Assembly (NCBI GenBank): GCA_964655005.1
Contig: CAZZKE010000025.1
Location: 1 to 34,970 of the forward strand
Source: CAZZKE01 sp964655005
Lineage (GTDB): Bacteria > Pseudomonadota > Alphaproteobacteria > Rhodospirillales > JABHCV01
Length of the DNA stretch: 34,970 nt
Reading direction: 5' to 3'
This document shows, in pieces, positions 24,820 to 32,632 of the stretch. The notes beneath the pieces were generated by a model. The model saw only the letters and a program-made list of their open reading frames with translations, had not been told where the DNA came from and searched no databases. Position 1 is the first letter of the stretch, and the number at the start of each line of letters is the position of its first letter. Made by a program: the position numbers and the translations under genes.

Positions 24820-25594
24820 AACCCTCGATCAGGTAGCGGTGGTCATGGCGCTTGTGGCTTTCCGGGTGCGGCGCGAAGTCCCAGTTCCAGAACCGCCGGT
24901 TGTGAGCCAGCGGCGGCGGCACGATGACGCCCCGTAACGGGTCCTCGCGGGCGATAATTTTCTCGCCGGCCAGAATTTGATGTTCGACTTCGGTAATCAG
25001 GCAAACCGCGCCGGGAAAATCCGTCAACGCCGCCAGGTGGGTTTCGATCAGGGTTTTCGCCAGCGCCGACAGTTCGGATTCCGGATAGCGCCCGGTGCGG
25101 GCCGCGTATTCAACCGGAATTACCGGCAACTGGCTGAGCACATTTGCCGAAATCACCAGATCGGCGCCCCCCAGCGGTAAGACGACCGCCGGCGAAGGCA
25201 GGCCCGCCGTAACCCTGACCCGGTCATGCAGGGGGGCTATCAGCCCGGTCAGATCGTGTTCCAGCAACGTTACATTGCCGTACCGGGCGGCCATACGGCG
25301 GACCCTGGGCAGATGCAGGATATCGACCAGGACTATATCATCGAACAGCCTGGAAAAATCATCCAGCGGGATATCGAACAGCCCCCCCGACCCCAGGACT
25401 ACCGCCCGCCGCCGTCTCGAACAGGACCCTGCCGCCTCGACGATCAGCGCCCTGCTGGCTTCCAGATGGGGGCGCCAGGCATCCCGGCAGCGGCGCCGGC
25501 GGGCCTCCAGTCCGATCGTTTCTTTCAGATAGCCCATGTCGCGGACCGGGCCGGGGCAGGGCGTGGTCAGGTACCTGAAATACTCGACCAGCAT
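24785..25594 (-). CDS. Uncharacterised class-I methyltransferase-like protein next to mutL
   Basis: A 269-residue protein I do not recognise as a named family. It has the outline of a Rossmann-fold SAM-dependent methyltransferase: AVVLGSGGLFDIPL (64-77) would be motif I, VLVD ending at D91 the acidic residue after strand 2, LEHDLTG (111-117) a motif III position, and ADLVISANVLSQLP (144-157) a motif IV-like strand with asparagine in place of the usual catalytic residue. No target-recognition domain, membrane helix or signal peptide is seen. The ATG at 25594 is 4 bases after the mutL stop codon and has AGGTAGG upstream, so it is probably the last gene of the ileS-mutL run; an ATG at 25537 is an alternative. 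A role in DNA repair is not implied by position alone. Its 3' end overlaps rsmD by 35 bases. Confidence 0.8.
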   Translation of the reverse strand: MLVEYFRYLTTPCPGPVRDMGYLKETIGLEARRRRCRDAWRPHLEASRALIVEAAGSCSRRRRAVVLGSGGLFDIPLDDFSRLFDDIVLVDILHLPRVRRMAARYGNVTLLEHDLTGLIAPLHDRVRVTAGLPSPAVVLPLGGADLVISANVLSQLPVIPVEYAARTGRYPESELSALAKTLIETHLAALTDFPGAVCLITEVEHQILAGEKIIAREDPLRGVIVPPPLAHNRRFWNWDFAPHPESHKRHDHRYLIEGFIRPAGGSSRT

Positions 25595-25598
25595 TCGC

Positions 25599-27353
25599 CT
25601 ACCTTCGCCCGAACAATTTCTCGATATCGGCCCGCTTCAGTTCCACATAGGTCGGGCGGCCATGGCTGCACTGACCGGAATGGGGGGTCGCCTCCATCTC
25701 CCGCAGCAGGGCGTTCATTTCCTCGGCCCGCAGCCTGCGCCCGGCCCGGACGCTGCCATGACAGGCCATCTTCGCGGTTACTTCGTCCAGCCGGTCCCGC
25801 AAGGCCAGCGCCTCGTCATTTTCCCCCAGGTCGTCGGCCAGGTCGCGGACCAGGCCCTGGATATCGCTTTCCCCAAGCAGCGCCGGGGTTTCCCGGACAA
25901 CGACGGCGCCGGGGCCGAACGGTTCGATCAGCAGTCCCAGTTCCGCCAGCTCGCCGGCCCGGGCGATCAGCAGCCCGGCGGCGGTTTGATCCAGTTCCAC
26001 GACTTCCGGAATCAGCATACCCTGCCGCGCTACTTCGCCGTTTTTCAGGCTGGCCTTGATGCGCTCCTGGACCAGCCGTTCATGGGCCGCGTGCTGATCG
26101 ACGATGACCATGCCATCGGCGGTTTCGGCGACGATATAGGTCTCGTGCAGTTGCGCCCGGGCGACCCCCAGCGGATAGTCGGCGGTTTGATCCTCCGTGC
26201 CGGATTCCACATCGGCAATCGGCGCTTGCGGCGGCATATGAAATTCGGCGGCCCGCTCGGCCAGCCCCGGACCGGCATGGCTTCGGGCAAACGGCAGCCC
26301 ACCCGGACGAAAGGCGCCAAGGGCGCTGTCGGAAACGCTGCTGGAGGCCCGGTGCCCGGCCCCGGCCAGGGCGTGCTTGACGGCGCTGACAATCAGGCCG
26401 CGCACCATGCCCGCATCGCGAAACCGGACTTCGGTCTTGGCCGGATGGACATTGATATCGACATCACCCGCCGGCGCCGCAAGAAACAGCGCCACCAGGG
26501 GATAGCGGTCAGACGCCAGAAATTGGCGATAGGCCCCCTTAAGAGCGCCGAACAGCAGTTTATCGCGCACCGGGCGGCCATTGACGAACAGAAACTGCCG
26601 GGTCGCGTTGCCGCGATTCAGCGTCGGCAGGCCGACATAACCGGTCAGCCGCAGACCCTGGCGTTCGGCATCGACAGGCAGCGCGTTGCCCGCGAAATCC
26701 CGGCCCATGATGGCGCCCAGCCGGTTCAGCCGCGCATCGAGCATATCGCCCTGACCGGGGGCCATATCAAGCCGGCGGTGGTCGTCGTCAATCAGGGTGA
26801 AACCGATTTCCGGATGGGCCATGGCCAGCCGGTTGATGATATCGACGCAATGCCCCAGTTCGGTGCGTTTGGCCTTGAGGAATTTAAGGCGGGCCGGGGT
26901 GGCGAAAAACAGGTCGCGGATATCAACGCGGGAGCCCCGCGGATGGGCCGCCGGTTCGGGGCTGGCGGCGACGCCGGCTTCTACCGACAGGGTCCAGGCG
27001 CTGGCGGCGCCGGCGACGCGGCTGGTAACGTTCAGGCGACTGACGGCGCCGATTGAAGCCAGCGCCTCGCCGCGAAATCCGAGGCTGGTAATTTGCAGCA
27101 AATCGTCGCCCGGCAGCTTCGATGTGGCGTGGCGCTCGACGGCCAATTGCATGTCTTCGGGGCTCATGCCGCAGCCGTCGTCGGTAACCGAAATCAGGTG
27201 GCGGCCGCCGTCGCGAACCACCACATCGATCTGACCGGCCCCGGCATCGATGGCATTTTCAACCAGTTCCTTGACGGCGGCGGCCGGGCGTTCGATGACT
27301 TCGCCGGCGGCGATACGGTTGATAATGTTTTCCGGCAGCCGGCGGATGGTCAT
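25599..27353 (-). CDS. mutL: DNA mismatch repair protein MutL
   Basis: A 584-residue protein that couples MutS mismatch recognition to strand removal. The N-terminal GHKL ATPase has IAAGEVIERP (14-23), VKELVENAIDAGA near 27-39, DDGCGM near 58 and TSLGFRGEALASI near 88. The central linker (about 330-390) is Ala/Pro/Gly-rich. The C-terminal domain holds DQHAAHERLVQE, which fits the metal-binding DQHA-x2-E-x4-E endonuclease motif, together with MACHGSVRAG and CSHGRPTYVEL. MutL here is therefore probably the nicking endonuclease of a MutH-independent pathway. The ATG overlaps the pgi stop codon (ATGA on the minus strand), and the methyltransferase-like gene follows 4 bases after its end. Confidence 0.95.
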   Translation of the reverse strand: MTIRRLPENIINRIAAGEVIERPAAAVKELVENAIDAGAGQIDVVVRDGGRHLISVTDDGCGMSPEDMQLAVERHATSKLPGDDLLQITSLGFRGEALASIGAVSRLNVTSRVAGAASAWTLSVEAGVAASPEPAAHPRGSRVDIRDLFFATPARLKFLKAKRTELGHCVDIINRLAMAHPEIGFTLIDDDHRRLDMAPGQGDMLDARLNRLGAIMGRDFAGNALPVDAERQGLRLTGYVGLPTLNRGNATRQFLFVNGRPVRDKLLFGALKGAYRQFLASDRYPLVALFLAAPAGDVDINVHPAKTEVRFRDAGMVRGLIVSAVKHALAGAGHRASSSVSDSALGAFRPGGLPFARSHAGPGLAERAAEFHMPPQAPIADVESGTEDQTADYPLGVARAQLHETYIVAETADGMVIVDQHAAHERLVQERIKASLKNGEVARQGMLIPEVVELDQTAAGLLIARAGELAELGLLIEPFGPGAVVVRETPALLGESDIQGLVRDLADDLGENDEALALRDRLDEVTAKMACHGSVRAGRRLRAEEMNALLREMEATPHSGQCSHGRPTYVELKRADIEKLFGRR

Positions 27354-28678
27354 GCCGGCGGGTCCATTTGCGCCAGATATTGCCGGGCCAGCACCTTGCC
27401 GTGTTCGACGGCGGGTTGATCGAAGGCGTCGATGCCAAGCAGATGCGCCGCGATCATGGTTTCCAGCATGAAATGCATGAGCAGCCCGCCCATCACCCGT
27501 TCATCCAGCCGGGAGAGCTTGAATATTCGCGTCGGGCAGCCGTTGGCGGCCAGGCTGGCCGCCGTCGCCCGCTGTTCGGCATCCATCAAATCGCCCATGG
27601 TGCGGCCCTTAAGGTAGGCCAGGGACGGATCGTTTTCGACGCCCTTGCCAATGTCCCCGCCGGTCCCGGCGACATCCAGGAATATCAGGGTGAACATCTT
27701 GTCGCGCGGACCATCCAGATACAGCTGCAACTGACTGTGCTGGTCGGTGGCGCCGACGGCGCGGACCGGGGTCGTGCCCTTGCCGTCCTTACCCAGGCTT
27801 TCCGCCCACAGTTGCTGATACCAGGCCCCGAAGCCGGATAGCCGATCGACGTAGGGCATGATTACGGTGTTGCAAGCGCCCTTTTCATGGAGCAAGGCGA
27901 TGCTGATGGCGGCGCCAACGGCCGCCGGACAGTCGGCGGGGTCGTCCGCCGCCAGCGCCCGGTCGAGAATTTCGGCGGCGCCGGCGCGAATCGCCTGGGC
28001 ATCGACCCCGGCGATCATGGCCGGCAACATGCCGACCGGCGACAGCACCGAAAACCGGCCGCCGATTCCCGGATCATGATCCAGGGCGTCCAGCCCCCAT
28101 TCGATTCCCAGACGGCGCAACGAATTGTCGCCCGGTTCGGTGACGATGACGAAGTGACTGCTAACCACATCACTGCCGAGCGCGGCGGTCAGGGCATCCA
28201 GGCAAACCATGAACTGGGATATGGTTTCCGCCGTGCCGCCGGACTTGGAAATAACCAAAAAGCCGGTCTTCGCCGGGTCAATGGCGGCGAACAGGGCCTG
28301 CACGGTATCGGGATCTATATTATCCAGAAAATGCAGCTTCGGCGCCCCCGGCAGCGGGCCGAAGCCCCTGTCGGCCAGCCGGCAAACGGTCTGGCCGCCC
28401 AGGCTGGAACCGCCGGCGCCAAGCACAACCACATGGTCGAAGTCGCGGCGAAACCGTCGGGCCAGGGGTTTCAGATCATCCAGGTCGCCGGTGTCGCCGG
28501 GCAGCCTTAGCATCGGCAATGTCTTGTCGCCGTGGGCGGTGCGGATTTGCTCCAGCGCCCCGGATGTCCGTTTCAGGGCCGCGTCGAAGGCCCGGTCGCT
28601 CAGGCCGCCATCGCCGATGGCGGCGGCGAAACAGTCCTTCGTTTCCTGACGGTAAAGCATGGCGAACCCCGAATCCAT
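27350..28678 (-). CDS. pgi: Glucose-6-phosphate isomerase
   Basis: A 442-residue cytoplasmic enzyme interconverting glucose 6-phosphate and fructose 6-phosphate; this is the shorter bacterial form (about 440-450 residues). Sugar-phosphate-binding elements are visible: VLGAGGSSLGGQ near 85-96, VISKSGGTAETISQ near 147-160, the PGI signature region QQLWAESLGKDGKGT near 289, and the C-terminal FDQPAVEHGK with the histidine-lysine pair. No other glycolytic gene is near; it sits between an M16 peptidase gene (44 bases upstream) and mutL (4-base overlap). Start choice is uncertain: the ATG at 28678 has GGAAG with no spacing, whereas the in-frame ATG at 28660 has GGGG 6 bases upstream and would make a 436-residue protein. 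Confidence 0.94.
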   Translation of the reverse strand: MDSGFAMLYRQETKDCFAAAIGDGGLSDRAFDAALKRTSGALEQIRTAHGDKTLPMLRLPGDTGDLDDLKPLARRFRRDFDHVVVLGAGGSSLGGQTVCRLADRGFGPLPGAPKLHFLDNIDPDTVQALFAAIDPAKTGFLVISKSGGTAETISQFMVCLDALTAALGSDVVSSHFVIVTEPGDNSLRRLGIEWGLDALDHDPGIGGRFSVLSPVGMLPAMIAGVDAQAIRAGAAEILDRALAADDPADCPAAVGAAISIALLHEKGACNTVIMPYVDRLSGFGAWYQQLWAESLGKDGKGTTPVRAVGATDQHSQLQLYLDGPRDKMFTLIFLDVAGTGGDIGKGVENDPSLAYLKGRTMGDLMDAEQRATAASLAANGCPTRIFKLSRLDERVMGGLLMHFMLETMIAAHLLGIDAFDQPAVEHGKVLARQYLAQMDPPA

Positions 28679-28722
28679 CTTCCGACAGGTTAGCCCAATA
28701 TGAACCGCCGGACGACCATTGT

Positions 28723-30066
28723 TCAGGGCTTGTTTTTCAGACCTTCCGGCTGGCCGACGACGACCACGGTCAGGCTGTCGGCATCAAGCAGCTTTCGGGC
28801 CAGCCCGTTGACCTGATCCAGGGTCACCGCCTCAACCAGGCCGTTGCGCTTGGCCAGATAGTCGATGCCGAGGCCTTCGACCTGCACGGCCAGCAAAATC
28901 GCCGCAATATTGCCGCTTGACGTGAACCGCAGGGGATAGGACCCGGTCAGATAAGTCTTGGCGTCGGCCAGTTCCGTGGACGAAACACCGAATTTGGCCA
29001 TTTTCCGCCATTCATCCTTCAACACCGCCAGGGTTTCACCGACCCGGCTATTGGCGGTTCCGCCGGCGCCGTAAATCAGCGCGCTGTGTTCCATCGGATA
29101 CAGATAGCTGCCGATGGAATAGGCGAGGCCCCGTTTTTCCCGAATTTCATCGTACAGACGGGAGGTAAAGCCGCCGCTACCGAGAATGTGGTTGAGAACG
29201 TACGCCGGGAAAAAATCGGGGTCATTGCGTTTCAGGCCCCGCTGGGCGAAGACGATGGCGCTTTGCGGCACCGCCATGTCGATAACCTTGATCCGGCCAT
29301 CGGCCCTGGGGTCAACGTCGGCGACCGCAAATGGCGCCGCTTTTTCCGGCAGGGCGCCGAAAATATCGTCGAGCCGCCGGCCCAGTTCACGGGCCGAAAT
29401 ATCGCCGACGACGCCGACATACAGATTATCCCGGGCCAGCCGGCGGGCCACGAAGCCCCTTAAATCATCCGCCGTGATGGCAGCAATGGTGTCAAGCGTA
29501 CCTTCGACAGGCCGACCGTAGGGATGATCCGGAAACAACATTTTCGACAATGCCCGCCGGGCGATGACATCGGGGTCCTCCTGATCGCTCCTGAGCCCGG
29601 ACAGCAATTGCGACCGCAGACGACTTACCGGTTCATCGTCGAAGCGGGGCTCGGTCAGGGCCAGGCGCAGCATATCGAACGCCTGATCCCGGTTTTTCGA
29701 CAGTGTCTTGAGGGTCCCCGCAAAGGTGTCGCGCCCGGCGCTGAAATGCAGCGTGATCGACAGGTCCTGCAATCGGCGCTGGAACGCCTGGGAATCGAGA
29801 CTGCCGGCCCCTTCGTCAACCAGCGTCGATGTCATCTCGGCCAGGCCTTCCTTGCCGACCGGGTCCAGCGACGCGCCGCCGCGAAAAGCGAAACGAAAGG
29901 AAATAACCGGAATCGACGGATCATTAACCAGCCAAGCCTCTATGCCGCCGGGGCTGATTACCCGTTCGATATCGACAAACTTGCCGTTCCCGGCCTCTGC
30001 CGCGGCAAGGCCCGGAACCGTCAGGGCGAGCAGCGATATGACCAAAAAACGAAAGATCGCGGTCAT
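28723..30066 (-). CDS. Secreted M16-family protein lacking the zinc motif (partner subunit)
   Basis: A 447-residue protein with a signal peptide (residues 1-23, cleavage likely near AAAEA), so it is periplasmic. It has the two-lobed M16 fold: FRFAFRGGASLDPVGKEGLAEM near 56-77, and in the second half IREKRGLAYSIGSYLYP near 322, a typical M16 C-domain signature. Where active M16 enzymes carry HxxEH, this protein reads GLAEMTSTLVDEG, so the zinc ligands are absent. By analogy with mitochondrial processing peptidase alpha/beta and with bacterial M16 pairs, it should be the non-catalytic partner of the HxxEH protein encoded 2 bases upstream. The substrate is unknown. A related role in peptide clearance or protein maturation in the periplasm is inference. 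Confidence 0.9.
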   Translation of the reverse strand: MTAIFRFLVISLLALTVPGLAAAEAGNGKFVDIERVISPGGIEAWLVNDPSIPVISFRFAFRGGASLDPVGKEGLAEMTSTLVDEGAGSLDSQAFQRRLQDLSITLHFSAGRDTFAGTLKTLSKNRDQAFDMLRLALTEPRFDDEPVSRLRSQLLSGLRSDQEDPDVIARRALSKMLFPDHPYGRPVEGTLDTIAAITADDLRGFVARRLARDNLYVGVVGDISARELGRRLDDIFGALPEKAAPFAVADVDPRADGRIKVIDMAVPQSAIVFAQRGLKRNDPDFFPAYVLNHILGSGGFTSRLYDEIREKRGLAYSIGSYLYPMEHSALIYGAGGTANSRVGETLAVLKDEWRKMAKFGVSSTELADAKTYLTGSYPLRFTSSGNIAAILLAVQVEGLGIDYLAKRNGLVEAVTLDQVNGLARKLLDADSLTVVVVGQPEGLKNKP

Positions 30067-30068
30067 GT

Positions 30069-31433
30069 TCAGTCCTTTTCCGCCGCCAGCAACAGCGAAG
30101 TCACCGACGGACGGTCTTTGATGACCGCCCGCGCCGCCGCGTTGACCGCCTCGACGGTCACCGCCTCGATCCTGTCCGGCCAGTTTTCGACACCATCTAT
30201 GGTCCGGCCCGAAGCCAGCGCCGAGCCGAATATACGGGCCCCGGTGGCGAGCGAATCCAGCGCGTATACGGCATCCGCCAGAATTCGCGTTTTCGCCCGC
30301 TCGACATCATCGCCGCTGACCCCGGTATCGACAACTTTCGCCAGTTCGGCATCCATCGCCGCTTCCAGTCTGGCCATGGATACCCCCGGCCTGGGTGCTG
30401 CGTAAAATATCAGACGGCCCGGCCCCATGCCGCCGGAGCGGTAGCCGACGCCAGCGGAAACCGCCAGTTTCTGCCTGATAACCAGCGAACGGTAAAGCGG
30501 CCCGGACGAACCGCCGCCAAGCACATCGGCCAGAATTTCCAGCGCGTCGGCGTATTCGACACCGGCCCCACCCATAATTCCGGTAATTCGGGTAGGCGCC
30601 AGATAAATCCGGCTCCATGCCGGCTGACGCACCCGCTCGCTTTTCAATTCGACCCGGCGCGAGGCATATTGCGGCGGTTCCTTGGGACGATCCCGCAATA
30701 CCAGGGGACGGGCCGGAATCCGGCCATAGGTCCGTTCGGCCATGGGTTTAAGCTTTTCCACCGTAATGTCTCCGGCAACGATCAGAATGGCGTTGCCGGG
30801 GTAATACCAGCGCCGGTAAAAATTCCGCAGGGCATCCACCGAAAGCGCCTTGATTTCGTGTTCCCAGCCGATCACCGGTTGCCGGTACGGGTAATTCAGG
30901 AACAGCGCCGCGTTAACGTGTTCGCCGAGAATGGCGCCCGGATTATTGTCGGTGCGCATACGGCGTTCCTCGAGCACCACCAACCGCTCGGTTTCGACCT
31001 GTTTCGGGTCAAAAACCAGATTAATCATACGGTCGGCTTCCATATCCATCATCAGTTCCAGCCGGTCGGCGGCGACGGTCTGGAAATATCCGGTGAAATC
31101 AAGCGAGGTAAAGGCGTTTTCCGAACCGCCATTGCGCGCCACAATACGTGAAAAATCCCCCGATGGCCGTTTCTTGGTGCCCTTGAACATCAGATGTTCG
31201 AGCAAATGCGCGACGCCGCTTTTACCCGGCGGCTCGTCGGCCGAACCGACCTTGTAGTAAATCATATTGATAACCACCGGCACCCGGTGATTTGGCAGGA
31301 CAATAACCTGAAGTCCGTTTTTCAGTGTAAACGTCTGCGGATTGAAGACACCATGGCCGGCCCGCGCCGGGCCATCCCACAGCCCGGTTAAGGCGGCAAT
31401 CAGGACGGCAAGCAGCAGGGGTCTTATTCTCAT
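30069..31433 (-). CDS. Secreted zinc-dependent M16 peptidase, catalytic subunit
   Basis: A 454-residue periplasmic metallopeptidase. A signal peptide spans about residues 1-25 (cleavage likely after ARA). The inverted zinc motif HLLEH lies at 76-80 in SGVAHLLEHLMFKGT, and the third zinc ligand should be a glutamate in VLEERRMRTDN (E155 or E156). The C-terminal M16 domain follows with its RSLVIRQKLAVSAGVGY segment near 320. Only 2 bases separate its stop from the start of the motif-less M16 gene, so the products are probably made in equal amounts as a heterodimer. The gene is 67 bases downstream of the DUF3035 lipoprotein gene, the largest gap in this strand run. An internal promoter there is possible but I found no convincing one. 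Confidence 0.93.
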   Translation of the reverse strand: MRIRPLLLAVLIAALTGLWDGPARAGHGVFNPQTFTLKNGLQVIVLPNHRVPVVINMIYYKVGSADEPPGKSGVAHLLEHLMFKGTKKRPSGDFSRIVARNGGSENAFTSLDFTGYFQTVAADRLELMMDMEADRMINLVFDPKQVETERLVVLEERRMRTDNNPGAILGEHVNAALFLNYPYRQPVIGWEHEIKALSVDALRNFYRRWYYPGNAILIVAGDITVEKLKPMAERTYGRIPARPLVLRDRPKEPPQYASRRVELKSERVRQPAWSRIYLAPTRITGIMGGAGVEYADALEILADVLGGGSSGPLYRSLVIRQKLAVSAGVGYRSGGMGPGRLIFYAAPRPGVSMARLEAAMDAELAKVVDTGVSGDDVERAKTRILADAVYALDSLATGARIFGSALASGRTIDGVENWPDRIEAVTVEAVNAAARAVIKDRPSVTSLLLAAEKD

Positions 31434-31500
31434 GGTGGATGGGACATTAGAGGAAATCGGCAGAACCTTTTATCAAGATACCGTGAGGGGAGAATTATCG

Positions 31501-32106
31501 TCAATCGAACAGGCTGCCCCAGAAGCCCTTGCCGCCGCTATCCTTGCGGTCGGACTGGCCGCCGCCGCGACGCTGAATGGTCGGGGTCTGATCGACAACC
31601 GCGTCACCACTGGATTTTTTCGCGCGCATCCGGCGTTCTTCCTCACCCGGATCAATCACCGCGCCCTTCAAGGCCCGTTCCTTCCGCCAGAACAATATAC
31701 TATCGACAAAATTCTCGTCGCCGCCGCCAGACAGCATAAAGGTCTCGCGATTGACCAGAGAACGGATTTCCGGTTCGTTCTTGTCGGCGCCGGCCTGTTT
31801 GAGCAGCGCCTTAATGCCGGGCGACAGCTTCTCGTCGTCGGCCTCCTGGACCACTGCGGCAGCCGCACCGTCGCCCAGGAGCGCCTTCCTGGCATCGTTA
31901 CGCGGCGCCACCACCTGCGGCCGGTCGGCCCCCGGTCGCGGCGGCCTGAGGCCGAAATTAGGCGGCAGACTCAGCGGCGCCCGGGAATAGACGGCGAATT
32001 CATCGGGCGCCTTCTTCTGTTCGCCGAAAACCGAGCGTTCGCCCTCGCACCCACTGGTCAGGGCGGCGGCAATAAAAACGGTAAGGAGCAAAAATGCCTG
32101 CTTCAT
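31501..32106 (-). CDS. bamF: DUF3035 lipoprotein (BamF-type)
   Basis: A 201-residue predicted lipoprotein. A hydrophobic signal sequence ends in the lipobox LTSGC (cysteine at residue 20), so the mature protein should be lipid-anchored. The next segment has SVFGEQKKAPDEFAVYSRAPLSLPPNFGLRPP, the recognisable core of DUF3035, which databases often call a BamF-type subunit of the outer-membrane beta-barrel assembly machine in alphaproteobacteria. The rest is charged, rich in Lys/Arg/Asp, and probably disordered, ending in GFWGSLFD. The BamF role is inferred from the family name and is less sure than the lipoprotein call. It lies 29 bases after lspA, whose product would cleave its signal peptide. 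Confidence 0.82.
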   Translation of the reverse strand: MKQAFLLLTVFIAAALTSGCEGERSVFGEQKKAPDEFAVYSRAPLSLPPNFGLRPPRPGADRPQVVAPRNDARKALLGDGAAAAVVQEADDEKLSPGIKALLKQAGADKNEPEIRSLVNRETFMLSGGGDENFVDSILFWRKERALKGAVIDPGEEERRMRAKKSSGDAVVDQTPTIQRRGGGQSDRKDSGGKGFWGSLFD

Positions 32107-32135
32107 TTTACGGGTCCGGACGATTCAAACAATGT

Positions 32136-32630
32136 TCATCCCTTCAATTTATTCTTATCGGAGCCGCTAAACAAGGAGTCAACGACAAGAATAACGGCGC
32201 CGATGCTGATCCCCGTATCGGCGAGGTTGAATGCCGGCCAGTGATAACCGGCCAGATAGAGGTCCAGGAAATCGACCACCGCACCATAATGGAAGCGATC
32301 AACGACGTTTCCCAGGGCGCCGCCGATTATCGAACCCAGGGCCATCGCCAGCGACGGCTTTTCCGCCTGCAACAGCCAAACCAGCAAAAAACCGACGATT
32401 ACAAGTGCGACCAGCGGCAGCGCCCATTCGTTCATCGGCGAGTCGGAATTGAACAGGCCGAAACTGACCCCCCGGTTCCAGCCCAGGACAATATTGAAAA
32501 ACGGGGTCATGGGAATAACCCGGGGCGGCTGCATGACCGAGAAGACAATCCACCATTTGGTTGCCTGATCGACCAGCAGGACAATCACGGCAACCCCCAG
32601 TCCCAACCGGCGCCGGCGCGATAACGTCAT
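32136..32630 (-). CDS. lspA: Lipoprotein signal peptidase (signal peptidase II)
   Basis: A 164-residue inner-membrane aspartyl protease that removes signal peptides from diacylglyceryl-modified prolipoproteins. Four membrane helices are visible (about residues 10-27, 68-87, 94-112 and 137-156). The family motifs are VDQATK near 20, the NRGVSFGLF segment at 52-60, and the two catalytic aspartates D120 (GAVVDFL) and D138 (FNLADTGIS). Length is normal. The ATG at 32630 lies 2 bases after the ileS stop codon, a well-known ileS-lspA linkage; the longer frame to 32744 runs inside ileS and carries no conserved sequence. The adjacent DUF3035 lipoprotein is a likely substrate. Confidence 0.95.
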   Translation of the reverse strand: MTLSRRRRLGLGVAVIVLLVDQATKWWIVFSVMQPPRVIPMTPFFNIVLGWNRGVSFGLFNSDSPMNEWALPLVALVIVGFLLVWLLQAEKPSLAMALGSIIGGALGNVVDRFHYGAVVDFLDLYLAGYHWPAFNLADTGISIGAVILVVDSLFSGSDKNKLKG

Positions 32631-32632
32631 GG

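Noticed and set aside
25536..27056. A 506-codon open frame on the plus strand opposite mutL
   Set aside because: MutL motifs on the minus strand are complete and continuous; the plus-strand frame shows no conserved motif and no ribosome binding site that fits.
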